Positions 18,487-28,173 of a DNA stretch of 64,000 bases are shown piece by piece. Both the position numbers and the translations under genes were made by a program. Position 1 is the stretch's first letter; each line of letters opens with the position of its first letter. Under the pieces are notes generated by a model. That model was not told the origin of the DNA and made no database searches. It saw only the letters and a list, made by a program, of their open reading frames with translations. Source of the stretch: CAYTBN01 sp964436045 (GTDB taxonomy: Bacteria; Myxococcota_A; UBA796; UBA9615; CAYRNR01); the NCBI GenBank assembly GCA_964436045.1, contig CAYTBN010000022.1, positions 35,459 through 99,458 of the forward strand, given 5' to 3'.

Positions 18487-19254
18487 ATGCGCAAGACGAT
18501 CCAACTGCTGAGCCTGGCCCTGGTAGCCGCCCTGGCCCTTGCACTGCCCGCCCAGGCGGCCAAGCGCAAGACCGCCAAGAAGAAGGGTGTCGAGGAGGTC
18601 GTGCGCCCCGAAGAGGTGGGGGTGCTCAAGTACGAGGACGTGGCCGTCGTACAGAAGGTGCTCTACCCCCACACGGGGCGCACCGAGGTCGGTTTCCACC
18701 TCGGCGGGCACTTCTTCGACCCCTACGCCGTCGGCGTGCTGGCCGGCTTCGACGTGACCCACTTCTTCAAGGAGAACGTGGGGCTGCACGTCCAGATCGC
18801 CGGGGGGTACGGGGGGGGCAATCAGCACCACCAGGACCTGAACAGCGATATCATCGGCGTCAGCTACTGGCTGGGCAACGACGCTCGCCGCTTGCTCGCG
18901 GGCCTGACCGTGGCCGCCGAGATCATCCCCGCGTACGCCAAGTACAACTTCCTCGGCAAGCGGGTGTTCCACAACGATCTGTACATCCTGGTCGGCGGGT
19001 CGATCTACCTCGGGCAAGGCCTGCTGGAGAGCAGCCGCGACGCCTCCACGCTGCGGATCGTCCCCGGCCCGATGTTCGGCATCGGCGTCCGTGTCTTCAC
19101 CGGCCCCAAGCTCAACGTGTCGATCGACATCCGGGACTGCATCTCCTTCGAGGCCCGGTCGTTCAGTGGCAGCCTGGGCGTGCGCAACAACGTGCTCCTC
19201 GGTGTTCGACTGGGGGGATTCGTCGGCCAGGGCAAGAGCCCCTCGCTGGACTAG
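18487..19254 (+). CDS. Outer-membrane beta-barrel protein (myxobacterial OMP type, GltA/GltB-like)
   Basis: This 255-residue protein has a clear signal peptide (LALVAALALALPAQAA, cleavage near residue 24) and a short Lys-rich segment. Alternating hydrophobic beta strands typical of a small barrel follow: EVGFHLGGHFFDPYAVGVLAG, NVGLHVQIAGGYG, GVSYWLGNDARRLLAGLTV, NDLYILVGGSIYLGQG, FGIGVRVFTGPKLNVSIDI and a C-terminal strand NNVLLGVRLGGFVG. It fits the outer-membrane beta-barrel family common in Myxococcota. The VWA lipoprotein gene lies 56 bases upstream and the TPR gene 10 bases downstream, so the three are probably one operon. A role as membrane partner of the VWA protein is inferred. Confidence 0.8.
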   Translation: MRKTIQLLSLALVAALALALPAQAAKRKTAKKKGVEEVVRPEEVGVLKYEDVAVVQKVLYPHTGRTEVGFHLGGHFFDPYAVGVLAGFDVTHFFKENVGLHVQIAGGYGGGNQHHQDLNSDIIGVSYWLGNDARRLLAGLTVAAEIIPAYAKYNFLGKRVFHNDLYILVGGSIYLGQGLLESSRDASTLRIVPGPMFGIGVRVFTGPKLNVSIDIRDCISFEARSFSGSLGVRNNVLLGVRLGGFVGQGKSPSLD

Positions 19255-19264
19255 GAGGGAAGCG

Positions 19265-20845
19265 ATGAAGACGATCGCGATCGCGATCCCGATCCTGGCC
19301 CTCCTGGCCGTGGCCGCTTGGTCATCGTCCGCGCAGGCTCAGGTGGAAGAAGAAGCGGAGATTCTCGTCGAAGAGGAGACGATCCCTCCTCCGCCGCGAG
19401 AGCTCCTGCGGGGCATCGACCAGTACAAGAAGAAGGAGTACGGACTCGCCGCCCTGGACCTCTGGCAGGTGGTCGACGACTCCTACTACGAGTACTACCA
19501 CGGCGACGCCAGCTTCTATCTGGCGCGTTCGCTCGACATGATGGGCTACCCCTACGCCGCGCTGGACGAGTACCAGCGTTTCTTGCGGGTTGGCGGCGAG
19601 TCCGACAACTTCCACAAGGGCTTCGACCACGCGGTGGTGCTGGCGGACGAGCTGGACGCCGGCTGGCTCCTCGCCGATGGGCTGTCCTACCACAGCTCGG
19701 ACGCCTTCGGCCGCGAAGGCGGACCCCGGGCTCTGTACTGGGTCGGCAAGACCCTGTTCGAGGCCGAGCGGTTGGCCGAGGCCCGCGCCTATCTCCAGGC
19801 CGTGCCCCGTTCCAGCGAGTTCTACTCCCGCGCCAAGCTGATCGAGGGCGTGGTCCTGACCAAGCAGTACAAGCCCAAGGAGGCGATCGCACCGTTCACC
19901 ATCGCCTACGAGACGGCGAAGAACGACCCCGAGCAACAGCGCGTGGCGCAGTTGGCCAACCTGAACCTGGCCCGCACCTACTACGCGATCAAGAACTTCG
20001 AGCGGGCCATCGAGCACTACAGGGCGGTACCGCGGGAATCGCTGGACTGGCACGCAGCGCGCTTCGAGATGGCCTGGGCCTTCTACATGATGGGGCGGCT
20101 CAACGACAGCCTGGCCGAACTCCAGAGCGTGACCTCGCCATTCTTCGACGAGTGGTACATCCCGGAGCCGCGGCTGCTGCGCATCCTGGTGTACTACAAC
20201 CTGTGCAAGTACGACGACGGCGCGACCATGCTCGAGGACTTCACCTCGTCCCACATGCCCGTCCAGCAGCAACTCAACGAGGCAGTCCAGGAGGGCCGGC
20301 GAGAGCCCGAACGGCTGTTCAACACGATGGTCGCCTACGTGTCGGAGGGCGAGCGCACTGGCATCCCGTTGCCCGAGTCGGTGCTCCATCTGTGGATCCG
20401 CGACGAGAGCATCAAGCGAGCCGGGGCCTTCGTGGCAGAGGTCGACGGGGAGTTGCAGCGTCTGGAGCGGGACGCCACCGGCTTCGGTAGCAGCTCGGCG
20501 GGCTACGACATCCGCGACCGGCTGGAGCAGCGAATCTACGACATCCGCGGCTTCCACACCGACCGCGTGCTGGCCCGGCTCAACGGGATGAACCGGCAGC
20601 TGGTGGACTACTTGGGACAATCGGAGCTGTACAAGCTGGAGATGCTGTCGAAGAAGCGGCGGCTCCTCGAGGCCGCTGCGTCGGGCCGTGTCCAGGAGAT
20701 GATCCGCATGCGACAGCGCGGCTTCCGCGAGCCCCCGGGATACGTGTCCTGGCCCTTCGAAGGTGAGTACTGGATCGACGAACTCGGCTGGTATCAGATC
20801 GACACCCTCGACGAGTGCAAGGAGATCCTGGACAGGGCGCAATAG
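19265..20845 (+). CDS. Periplasmic TPR protein (GltC-like)
   Basis: The protein has 526 residues with a signal peptide cleaved about AQA-QVEEE (residue 25). An acidic stretch is followed by at least six tetratricopeptide-like repeats between residues 45 and 330 (for example LANLNLARTYYAIKNFERAIEHYRAV and HAARFEMAWAFYMMGRLNDSLAEL). The C-terminal part contains a long helical region and ends with GEYWIDELGWYQIDTLDEC, an aromatic motif seen at the ends of deltaproteobacterial TPR proteins. AGGAGG stands before the ATG. Its position after the barrel gene matches the GltC place in the Myxococcus gliding cluster, where a periplasmic TPR protein binds the outer-membrane complex. This relation is inferred. 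Confidence 0.78.
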   Translation: MKTIAIAIPILALLAVAAWSSSAQAQVEEEAEILVEEETIPPPPRELLRGIDQYKKKEYGLAALDLWQVVDDSYYEYYHGDASFYLARSLDMMGYPYAALDEYQRFLRVGGESDNFHKGFDHAVVLADELDAGWLLADGLSYHSSDAFGREGGPRALYWVGKTLFEAERLAEARAYLQAVPRSSEFYSRAKLIEGVVLTKQYKPKEAIAPFTIAYETAKNDPEQQRVAQLANLNLARTYYAIKNFERAIEHYRAVPRESLDWHAARFEMAWAFYMMGRLNDSLAELQSVTSPFFDEWYIPEPRLLRILVYYNLCKYDDGATMLEDFTSSHMPVQQQLNEAVQEGRREPERLFNTMVAYVSEGERTGIPLPESVLHLWIRDESIKRAGAFVAEVDGELQRLERDATGFGSSSAGYDIRDRLEQRIYDIRGFHTDRVLARLNGMNRQLVDYLGQSELYKLEMLSKKRRLLEAAASGRVQEMIRMRQRGFREPPGYVSWPFEGEYWIDELGWYQIDTLDECKEILDRAQ

Positions 20846-20886
20846 GGTCGGTCCCGACCGCCCCGCCCTGGCCCTTGCCCACCGCC

Positions 20887-22230
20887 GTGCCCGACTCCCC
20901 CCGCGCCCCCTCAGCCCACATCACCCGCGCCCTCCTCCTGATCCTCCTCGCCTCCCTGGCACTCAAGCTCGCCCTCGTCTGGGCTGTCCGCGACATGGGC
21001 TGCCTGGCCGACGAGTGTGACTACCTGCTGCTCGCCCAGAGGCTCGCGTTCGGCGAGGGCTTCCAGGAGATTCGCGGCTACCTGTGGCCACCTGGGTACG
21101 TGGGGTTCCTCGCTGGCTGCCTCGACCTGTTCGGACCCCACCGGTTCGTTCCGCGGCTGATCCAGGTCGGGCTGTCCACCGTCACCGTGTTCGCCGTGTT
21201 CGTCATCGCACGGCGATTCCACGGGGAGCGGACCGCCCTGCTGGCGGCCGCGCTCGTCGCTTTCTATCCGAATCTGATCGCCTTCTCCCACCTGCTGTGG
21301 TCGGAGACCCTGTACATCTTCCTGTCGATCACGGCGCTGGCCATCATCCTGCGCCGGGAACGGCTGGATTGGCGGCTGGCTGCGGCCGCCGGGGTCCTGC
21401 TGGGGCTCGCGGCGTTGGTCCGCTCGCTGGGGTTCTACGTGGCGGTGCTGGTCTTCCTGTGGATGCTCTGGCAGGCGCGGAGGGAGCCCCGCCGTGCCGC
21501 GACCGCGCTGATCCTGATGGCGACCGTGGCCCTCACCATCGCCCCGTGGACCGCCCGCAACTGGGTGCGCTACCAGCGCCTGTGCCTCATCGACGCCACC
21601 ACCGGCCAGAACCTCTACCTGGGTAACAACCCGGGACGACCGGCCAGCTGGGATCACGGCATGCCCAGGCCCAGCTACCAGGAGCCCGACTGGCGGCCGC
21701 CCTGCGGAGGGGACAACGTCATCGACCGGGATCGCTGCGAGGTCAGCGCAGCCCTCGGTTTCATCGCCGACCAACCGGGGCTGACGCTGCGGCGTATCCC
21801 CACCAAGCTGGCCGACCTGGCCAACCCCAGCTCCTTCGCAATCCGTCACGCCCGGGTCGGCAAGTACGCCGCGGTCTCGTCGCGCACCGCGATCCGCGCG
21901 CTGACCGCCATGGCCGCTGGCGCCTGGATGGCCCTGGCCGCGCTGGCGTTGTGGGGGCTGCTCCGGCGGCGGTCCCCTCCTGGGACCGGGCTGATCTGGG
22001 CCTTGCTGGGCCTCACGCTGACGATCCACGCGCTGACCTTCGGCACGAGCCGATTCCGCCTACCCCTGATCCCCCTGCTGGCGATCCCCGCCGCCGCCGC
22101 GTTGCTGCCGGCCGAAGCCGGTGATTCCGCGCACCGGATCTGGCTACGCCGCGGGGCGCTGGCCGTGGGCTGGCTGCTGCTGGCCGCCGCCTTCGCCGCA
22201 CGCTGGTCGGTCGTGTTCGACGTGTTCTGA
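20887..22230 (+). CDS. GT39-type membrane glycosyltransferase (ArnT/PMT family)
   Basis: The protein has about 447 residues with 8-11 predicted membrane helices (for example ALLLILLASLALKLALVWAV, VTVFAVFVIA, AAAAGVLLGLAALVRSLGFYVAVLVFLWML). The first periplasmic loop carries the acidic pair in MGCLADECDYLLLAQ, matching the D-E motif that family members use with polyprenyl-phosphate sugar donors. It should transfer a sugar from a lipid carrier at the outer face of the inner membrane; the acceptor is unknown. No ATG or convincing ribosome site exists. The GTG at 20887 is a best guess, since a longer frame would overlap the TPR gene. It is convergent with the M16 protease gene with a 16-base gap. 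Confidence 0.75.
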   Translation: MPDSPRAPSAHITRALLLILLASLALKLALVWAVRDMGCLADECDYLLLAQRLAFGEGFQEIRGYLWPPGYVGFLAGCLDLFGPHRFVPRLIQVGLSTVTVFAVFVIARRFHGERTALLAAALVAFYPNLIAFSHLLWSETLYIFLSITALAIILRRERLDWRLAAAAGVLLGLAALVRSLGFYVAVLVFLWMLWQARREPRRAATALILMATVALTIAPWTARNWVRYQRLCLIDATTGQNLYLGNNPGRPASWDHGMPRPSYQEPDWRPPCGGDNVIDRDRCEVSAALGFIADQPGLTLRRIPTKLADLANPSSFAIRHARVGKYAAVSSRTAIRALTAMAAGAWMALAALALWGLLRRRSPPGTGLIWALLGLTLTIHALTFGTSRFRLPLIPLLAIPAAAALLPAEAGDSAHRIWLRRGALAVGWLLLAAAFAARWSVVFDVF

Positions 22231-22246
22231 GAGGCTGTGGGGGGGG

Positions 22247-24790
22247 TCAGCGGCCGCTGGGGACGAGGGTCAACTCCACGTGCCGGCCCAGGGTCAGGCG
22301 CCGTTGCGCCGCACCCTGGATGTCGTCGGCCGTGACCGAGAGGATGCGGTCCGGGTAATCGTGCAAGGCGTCGTGGCCGATGCCGTACAGCTCGTCGAAC
22401 AGGATCCTCGTGGCCACCGCGCCCCCCCGCTGCAAGCCGATCTCGAAGGCCCCGGCCAGATAGCGCGCCGCGCGGTCGATCTCCTCGTCGGGGACCCGCT
22501 CCTCGCAGATACGTTCCAGGTGGTGGTGCATGCCAGCCCGCGCCTGGCGCAGCTTGCTCTTCTCGGTGCCGATGTAGACCGCGAAGAACCCGGGATCCAC
22601 CGCCTCCTGGCTCCAGGCGGTGACCGAGTACGCCAGCCCCTGCCGATCCCGCAGGTCGAGGAACAGGCGGCCGGACTGGCCACCCAGGATCGCCGCGATC
22701 ATCTCGAGGGCGTGGCGGTCGTCGTCGGTCACCCGGGCGCCAGGGAAGCCCAGCAGCAGGTGCGCCTGCTCCTTGTCCACCGACACCCGCTTGCCACGGA
22801 CGCCATCCAGGGGCGCCTCGTCCACGATGGTGGGCGCAAGGGCGTCGCCAGCTGGCAGGCAACCCAGGATCCGCTCCAGCCGGCCCATCATGGTCTCGCC
22901 GTCGAAGTCCCCGACCGCGACGCCGACCATGTTGGCCCCCCGCAAGCCGCGCCGGTACGCCGCGCGCAACATGCCCGGGGTCAGGCGGGCGACCGACCGC
23001 TCGGTGCCGATCATCGGTAACCGGAAGGGGTGGGTGCGGTAAAGGGCTCGATGGAAGTGGAGGAATGCCTGTGAGATCGGGCTGTCCGGGATGTTGCGGA
23101 TGGCCTCCTGGGTCAGGGCGCGCATCCGATCCACCTCGGCGGGATCGAGGGCGGGTTCGAGCAGGACCTCGCGGAACAGATCGAGCCCCCGGTCGAGCCC
23201 CGTGGACAGGAAGGTGGCGCTCATCCCGAAGCTGTTTCGCCCGGAGAACGCCGAACAGCGGCCGGCGATCTCCTCCATCGCCTCGGCGATCTCCAGAGCC
23301 GTCCGGCGGCGGGTGCCCCGCGGCCAGGCGCGGGCCAGCAGGTTGTGCACGCCGTTGTTGCGCGGGACCTCGAACCGCAGGCCGCCGTGCATCCCCGCGC
23401 GCACCGAGACGACGCCGCTGCCCGGGGTCTCCCGGACCAGCAGGGTCGCGCCGTTGGGCAGCACACGGCGCTCCGTGCTGGGACCCTCGGACCGTCCGCC
23501 GGGGATCGAGTGTGGTGCCAGGGCCGCCTCGATGGAGGCTCGCAATGCCGGACCGGGGTCGTCCCCTTCGGTCGGCACGAGCGCTGCCACGGTGGCGCGG
23601 CTGGCGCGCAACGTGCGCTCTGCGAAGCGACGGATCCGCTCCGGGGTGACGGCGGCCACACCCGCGTAGTAGGCGGCCTCCGCCTCGGGGTCGGCGAACA
23701 GCGCGTCGAAGTAGCCGAGCTTGCGAGCGATCCCCTCGACCGTCTCTCGCTCGTAGATCCGGTCGCTGAGGATGTTGGCCACCGCGCGGCGGATTTCCTC
23801 GGAGCTGACGCCGTCCTGTATCAGTCCCCGGAGCAACGATGCGGTCGCCTCGACCGCGTCGAGCAACTGGTCGGGCGGACAGGACAGCCCCACCAGGAAC
23901 AGCCCCGGATCACAAGGGGTGTACGAGAACGCCTGGACGTGGTTGGCCAGCCGCCGACGTAGCCGGATCTCCTGGTTCAGCCGGCTGCTCTCCCCTTGAC
24001 CCAGGATGACCGCAAAAACGTCTGCCGTGGCGATATCCGGGTCCGTCACCACGGGCAGCGGGAACGCCACCTCGAACCGGGATTCCTTGACCGGCTCGCG
24101 CAGGACCTGGATTCGCAGCTCGTCCGGCTCCGGTTCGACGGTGCGCCGACGCTCCGGAGGGGTGGCGTCGGCGACTCCCCCCATGCGCCGCTCCACCGCG
24201 GCGACCGCCTCGTCGGCGTCCACGTCACCGACGATGACCAGGGTCACGTTGGAGGGCCGATACCAGCGGTTGTGGAAGTCGCGCAGCAGCTCTCCGGAGA
24301 ACGCGGTCACACTCTCCACCGTGCCGATCACCGGCTTGCCGTAGGGGTGGACCCGGTACATCTCGGCGAAGAGCGCCTTGCCCAGCTTGGACGAAGGGTC
24401 GTCTTCGCCCCGCCGGATCTCCTCCAGCAGGACCTGCTTCTCCCGCTCGAACTCGGCGGCGTCGAGGGCGGGTCCGAAGATCGCGTCGTGTACGACGTCC
24501 AGCCCGCGGTCGAAGAAGCGGCTGGGCAGCACACAGTGGAACACCGTGTGGTCGAAGCTGGTGTAGGCGTTCAGTTCGCCGCCACAGCCCTCGATGGAAC
24601 GGGCGATATCCCCCACCCCGCCCGCCTCGGTGCCCTTGAACAGCATGTGCTCCAGAGCATGGCTGAGGCCCGCCTCCTCGGCGGTCTCGTCCGCGCTGCC
24701 CACCTGCACCCAGGCCTGGAAGGTGACCACTGGCGACCGCCGGACCTCTTCGACGAACAACCGCAACCCGTTCGACAGCGTTCTGGGCAC
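22247..24790 (-). CDS. M16-family zinc metallopeptidase (two-domain, pitrilysin-like)
   Basis: The 847-residue protein has two tandem M16 halves. The N-terminal half has the inverted zinc motif H-x-x-E-H at 44-48 (GLSHALEHMLFKGT) and the distal ligand Glu124 in VLLEEI, 76 residues later, so it is expected to be active. The C-terminal half (from about residue 440) resembles the inactive partner domain, with GLRFEVPRNNGVHNLLARAW in place of the motif. No signal peptide is evident, so it may act in the cytoplasm or need an undetected export route. Start: GTG at 24790 with GAGGAG upstream. It follows a TPR lipoprotein gene by 19 bases, so the two are probably cotranscribed. Confidence 0.9.
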   Translation of the reverse strand: MPRTLSNGLRLFVEEVRRSPVVTFQAWVQVGSADETAEEAGLSHALEHMLFKGTEAGGVGDIARSIEGCGGELNAYTSFDHTVFHCVLPSRFFDRGLDVVHDAIFGPALDAAEFEREKQVLLEEIRRGEDDPSSKLGKALFAEMYRVHPYGKPVIGTVESVTAFSGELLRDFHNRWYRPSNVTLVIVGDVDADEAVAAVERRMGGVADATPPERRRTVEPEPDELRIQVLREPVKESRFEVAFPLPVVTDPDIATADVFAVILGQGESSRLNQEIRLRRRLANHVQAFSYTPCDPGLFLVGLSCPPDQLLDAVEATASLLRGLIQDGVSSEEIRRAVANILSDRIYERETVEGIARKLGYFDALFADPEAEAAYYAGVAAVTPERIRRFAERTLRASRATVAALVPTEGDDPGPALRASIEAALAPHSIPGGRSEGPSTERRVLPNGATLLVRETPGSGVVSVRAGMHGGLRFEVPRNNGVHNLLARAWPRGTRRRTALEIAEAMEEIAGRCSAFSGRNSFGMSATFLSTGLDRGLDLFREVLLEPALDPAEVDRMRALTQEAIRNIPDSPISQAFLHFHRALYRTHPFRLPMIGTERSVARLTPGMLRAAYRRGLRGANMVGVAVGDFDGETMMGRLERILGCLPAGDALAPTIVDEAPLDGVRGKRVSVDKEQAHLLLGFPGARVTDDDRHALEMIAAILGGQSGRLFLDLRDRQGLAYSVTAWSQEAVDPGFFAVYIGTEKSKLRQARAGMHHHLERICEERVPDEEIDRAARYLAGAFEIGLQRGGAVATRILFDELYGIGHDALHDYPDRILSVTADDIQGAAQRRLTLGRHVELTLVPSGR

Positions 24791-24809
24791 CGCACCACTC
24801 CTCGCGGGA

Positions 24810-26639
24810 TCACCGCATCTGCTCGATCTGCTCCATCTGGCGGTCGATGGCGACCACGCTCTCCGCGTCTCCGAGTTCCACGGCGATCAGCCTGGCTTCC
24901 GCGAGGGCGGCCAACGCCCCCTCCAGGTCCCCTCGGCCGAGCAACGGAATCGCCATGTTGTATCGCGTTTGCCCCTCGTGCAACCGATCGCCGAGGGTCA
25001 CCCATGACGACAGCGCCTCGTCCAGGGCCGCCATCGACTCGTCGAAACGATCCACCCGCGCCCGGGCGACCCCGACCGCGTCGAGCGCCCGGGCCTGCGC
25101 AAACAGCTCACCCTCACCCTCCGCCGCCTCCCCGGCCACGTGTGCGTACGCTTCCTCGACCTCGTCGGGGCGGCCCAGTTCGGCGGTGACGACCACCAGC
25201 TCCAGCAAGGTGTCATAGCGGTCCTCGGCCGCCCCCACCTGGCCGTACCCGTCCGCCGCACGTCGCAGGGCATCGGCGGACTCGTCGAACCGCCCCAGCT
25301 CCTGGTAGGCGGCGCCCAGGTTGTACAGGGTGTTGGCCGCCTCGAGGGAGATGCCATCGAGCATCCGCGCCGACAGGGCTTGCCGGAGGGGGGGAATCGC
25401 CGCCAGCGGCCGCCCCACCTCGATCAGCAGAACGCCGGTGTTGTTGGCGCAGGTGCCCGCGTTCTCCGGCTCGGCCACCGCCTCGTACAGGCGTCTGGAC
25501 AGGGCGTAGGACGCCAGCGCGGCGTCCCTCCGTTCGGTCTGGTGCAGCAGCCAGCCCAGACTGTAGCGCAGGTCCGCACGCTGGGCGATCCGGCCCAGCG
25601 CCGGGGCCATCATCAGCGCGGCGTCCGGCAGGTCCAGGGCGTCCGGGTCGAGGGCATCGACCCGGGACGACACGTCCAGCAACACCTCCGCGGCGGCGGC
25701 CGGCTCCTCCGCCTCGTCCAGCGCGGCCGCGAGCGCGAGGCCGTGGTCCAGCCGATCGGGCCAGATCTCGACGGCCCATCTCAGCAAGGTCAGCTGGCGC
25801 TCCCGCATCCCGGCCCGGGCGGCCAGCCGCGCCAGCCGCGGAAGCTCCGACGCCCCCGCCGGGTGGAAGGCCTGGGCCCTGCGGAGGAGCAGGCGGCCGG
25901 CCTCGTCCTCGCCCGCGAGACGCCGGGCGATCCCCTCGAGTTCGATCAGCGCCGGATCCAGCGGGTACACCTCGGTCCGAGCCTGGATGGCGGCCACCGT
26001 CGAGGGGCCTGGCTCCATCAACACGGAGATCCGCAGGCTGTCCAAGACGTCGGGGGGACAGACCATCCAGCGACTGGGATGGCCGTCCGGGCGCTGTTCG
26101 GCGAGGCCGAAATCAGCGTGAATCGCCCCGCGCAACTCGACGACGTCGCGGCCGTCGAGCTCGCTCTCGGTGGCATTCCAGGACAGCAGCGCCGCGCCCT
26201 CGCGGGCGGGCAACAGCTGGACACTGGCGCGGTCGTCAGCCAGCTCGGCGGCGGGGGCCTGCGCCAGCAAGACGAAGGGTATCCGCCGGGTCCACGCGCG
26301 CGCCTGCCAGTCCCCGGGGGCCGCGGGTGGGTCGCCCTCGTCGCTGGGCGAGAGGTCCACCGACTCGAGCACTCGCAGGGGCAGGACGCTCAGGTGCCGG
26401 GCCAGGGAGCGGGCGTAGGCGGTCGAGCCCTCGTCGGCGGGTACCACCACCGCCCGCTGCCCCTCGATCCCCAGCGCGGCCAGCGGCGGCGGCTGGGTGA
26501 CGGTGGACGCAGCTCGGCGGTGCCCGCAGCCGCAGGCCAGCGACAGCACGCCGATCAGCGCCAGCGCCAGCGCCAGCCAGCGCCGGTACCTGCCGGACGT
26601 CGCTTTGTTCGTTTTCGTGGGTCCTCCGGGTCGGTCCAT
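24810..26639 (-). CDS. TPR-repeat lipoprotein
   Basis: The protein has 609 residues. After a basic N terminus, the hydrophobic segment WLALALALIGVLSLACGC provides a lipobox (LSLAC or LACGC). Residues 40-200 form an unrecognised domain (EGQRAVVVPADEGSTAYARSL). The remainder is built of TPR-like helical pairs, clearest between about 350 and 560 (ANTLYNLGAAYQELGRFDESADALRRA). The ATG at 26639 is selected because the lipoprotein signal follows; the longer upstream frame lies in low-quality Ser/Arg-rich sequence. The gene is divergent from grpE and upstream of the M16 protease. The function is not known; the TPRs suggest protein-protein contacts in the periplasm. Confidence 0.72.
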   Translation of the reverse strand: MDRPGGPTKTNKATSGRYRRWLALALALIGVLSLACGCGHRRAASTVTQPPPLAALGIEGQRAVVVPADEGSTAYARSLARHLSVLPLRVLESVDLSPSDEGDPPAAPGDWQARAWTRRIPFVLLAQAPAAELADDRASVQLLPAREGAALLSWNATESELDGRDVVELRGAIHADFGLAEQRPDGHPSRWMVCPPDVLDSLRISVLMEPGPSTVAAIQARTEVYPLDPALIELEGIARRLAGEDEAGRLLLRRAQAFHPAGASELPRLARLAARAGMRERQLTLLRWAVEIWPDRLDHGLALAAALDEAEEPAAAAEVLLDVSSRVDALDPDALDLPDAALMMAPALGRIAQRADLRYSLGWLLHQTERRDAALASYALSRRLYEAVAEPENAGTCANNTGVLLIEVGRPLAAIPPLRQALSARMLDGISLEAANTLYNLGAAYQELGRFDESADALRRAADGYGQVGAAEDRYDTLLELVVVTAELGRPDEVEEAYAHVAGEAAEGEGELFAQARALDAVGVARARVDRFDESMAALDEALSSWVTLGDRLHEGQTRYNMAIPLLGRGDLEGALAALAEARLIAVELGDAESVVAIDRQMEQIEQMR

Positions 26640-26844
26640 GGTTCGCTCGCGGATTCGCTGGCGCTCTGCGCCTTCCGACCCCCGGCACACCCCCCGAATT
26701 CCACCGTCGTTCCATCCTACCCCAGCCGCGCGACGGCGACCCGCGGCGGCCGTGGCACAGCGACGGTGCCAGACCGCGGCAAGAAGTCGCGGAACCGTCC
26801 GGGATCGTTGATGAAATCCGACCACAATTCGGCGGCGGGTCACC

Positions 26845-26873
26845 TTGTACACCACCCCCCAAGATGCTAGGCT
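26845..26873 (+). promoter_or_regulatory. Weak candidate promoter of the grpE-dnaK-dnaJ operon
   Basis: TTGTAC and TAGGCT are spaced by 17 bases, and TG stands before the -10 as in an extended -10 element. Each hexamer matches only about half of the consensus. No CIRCE element or clear sigma-32 promoter was seen in the 277-base gap. Confidence 0.25.
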
Positions 26874-26916
26874 ACGCGGACGCCTGGCCCGGGGGCTCCT
26901 TGAAGCGAGCGCGACC

Positions 26917-28170
<1,254 letters not shown>

Positions 28171-28173
28171 CGG

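Noticed and set aside
26640..26916. CIRCE or sigma-32 element upstream of grpE
   Set aside because: No TTAGCACTC-type inverted repeat and no correctly spaced CTTGAAA/CCCCAT pair was found; only a weak sigma-70-like element remains.
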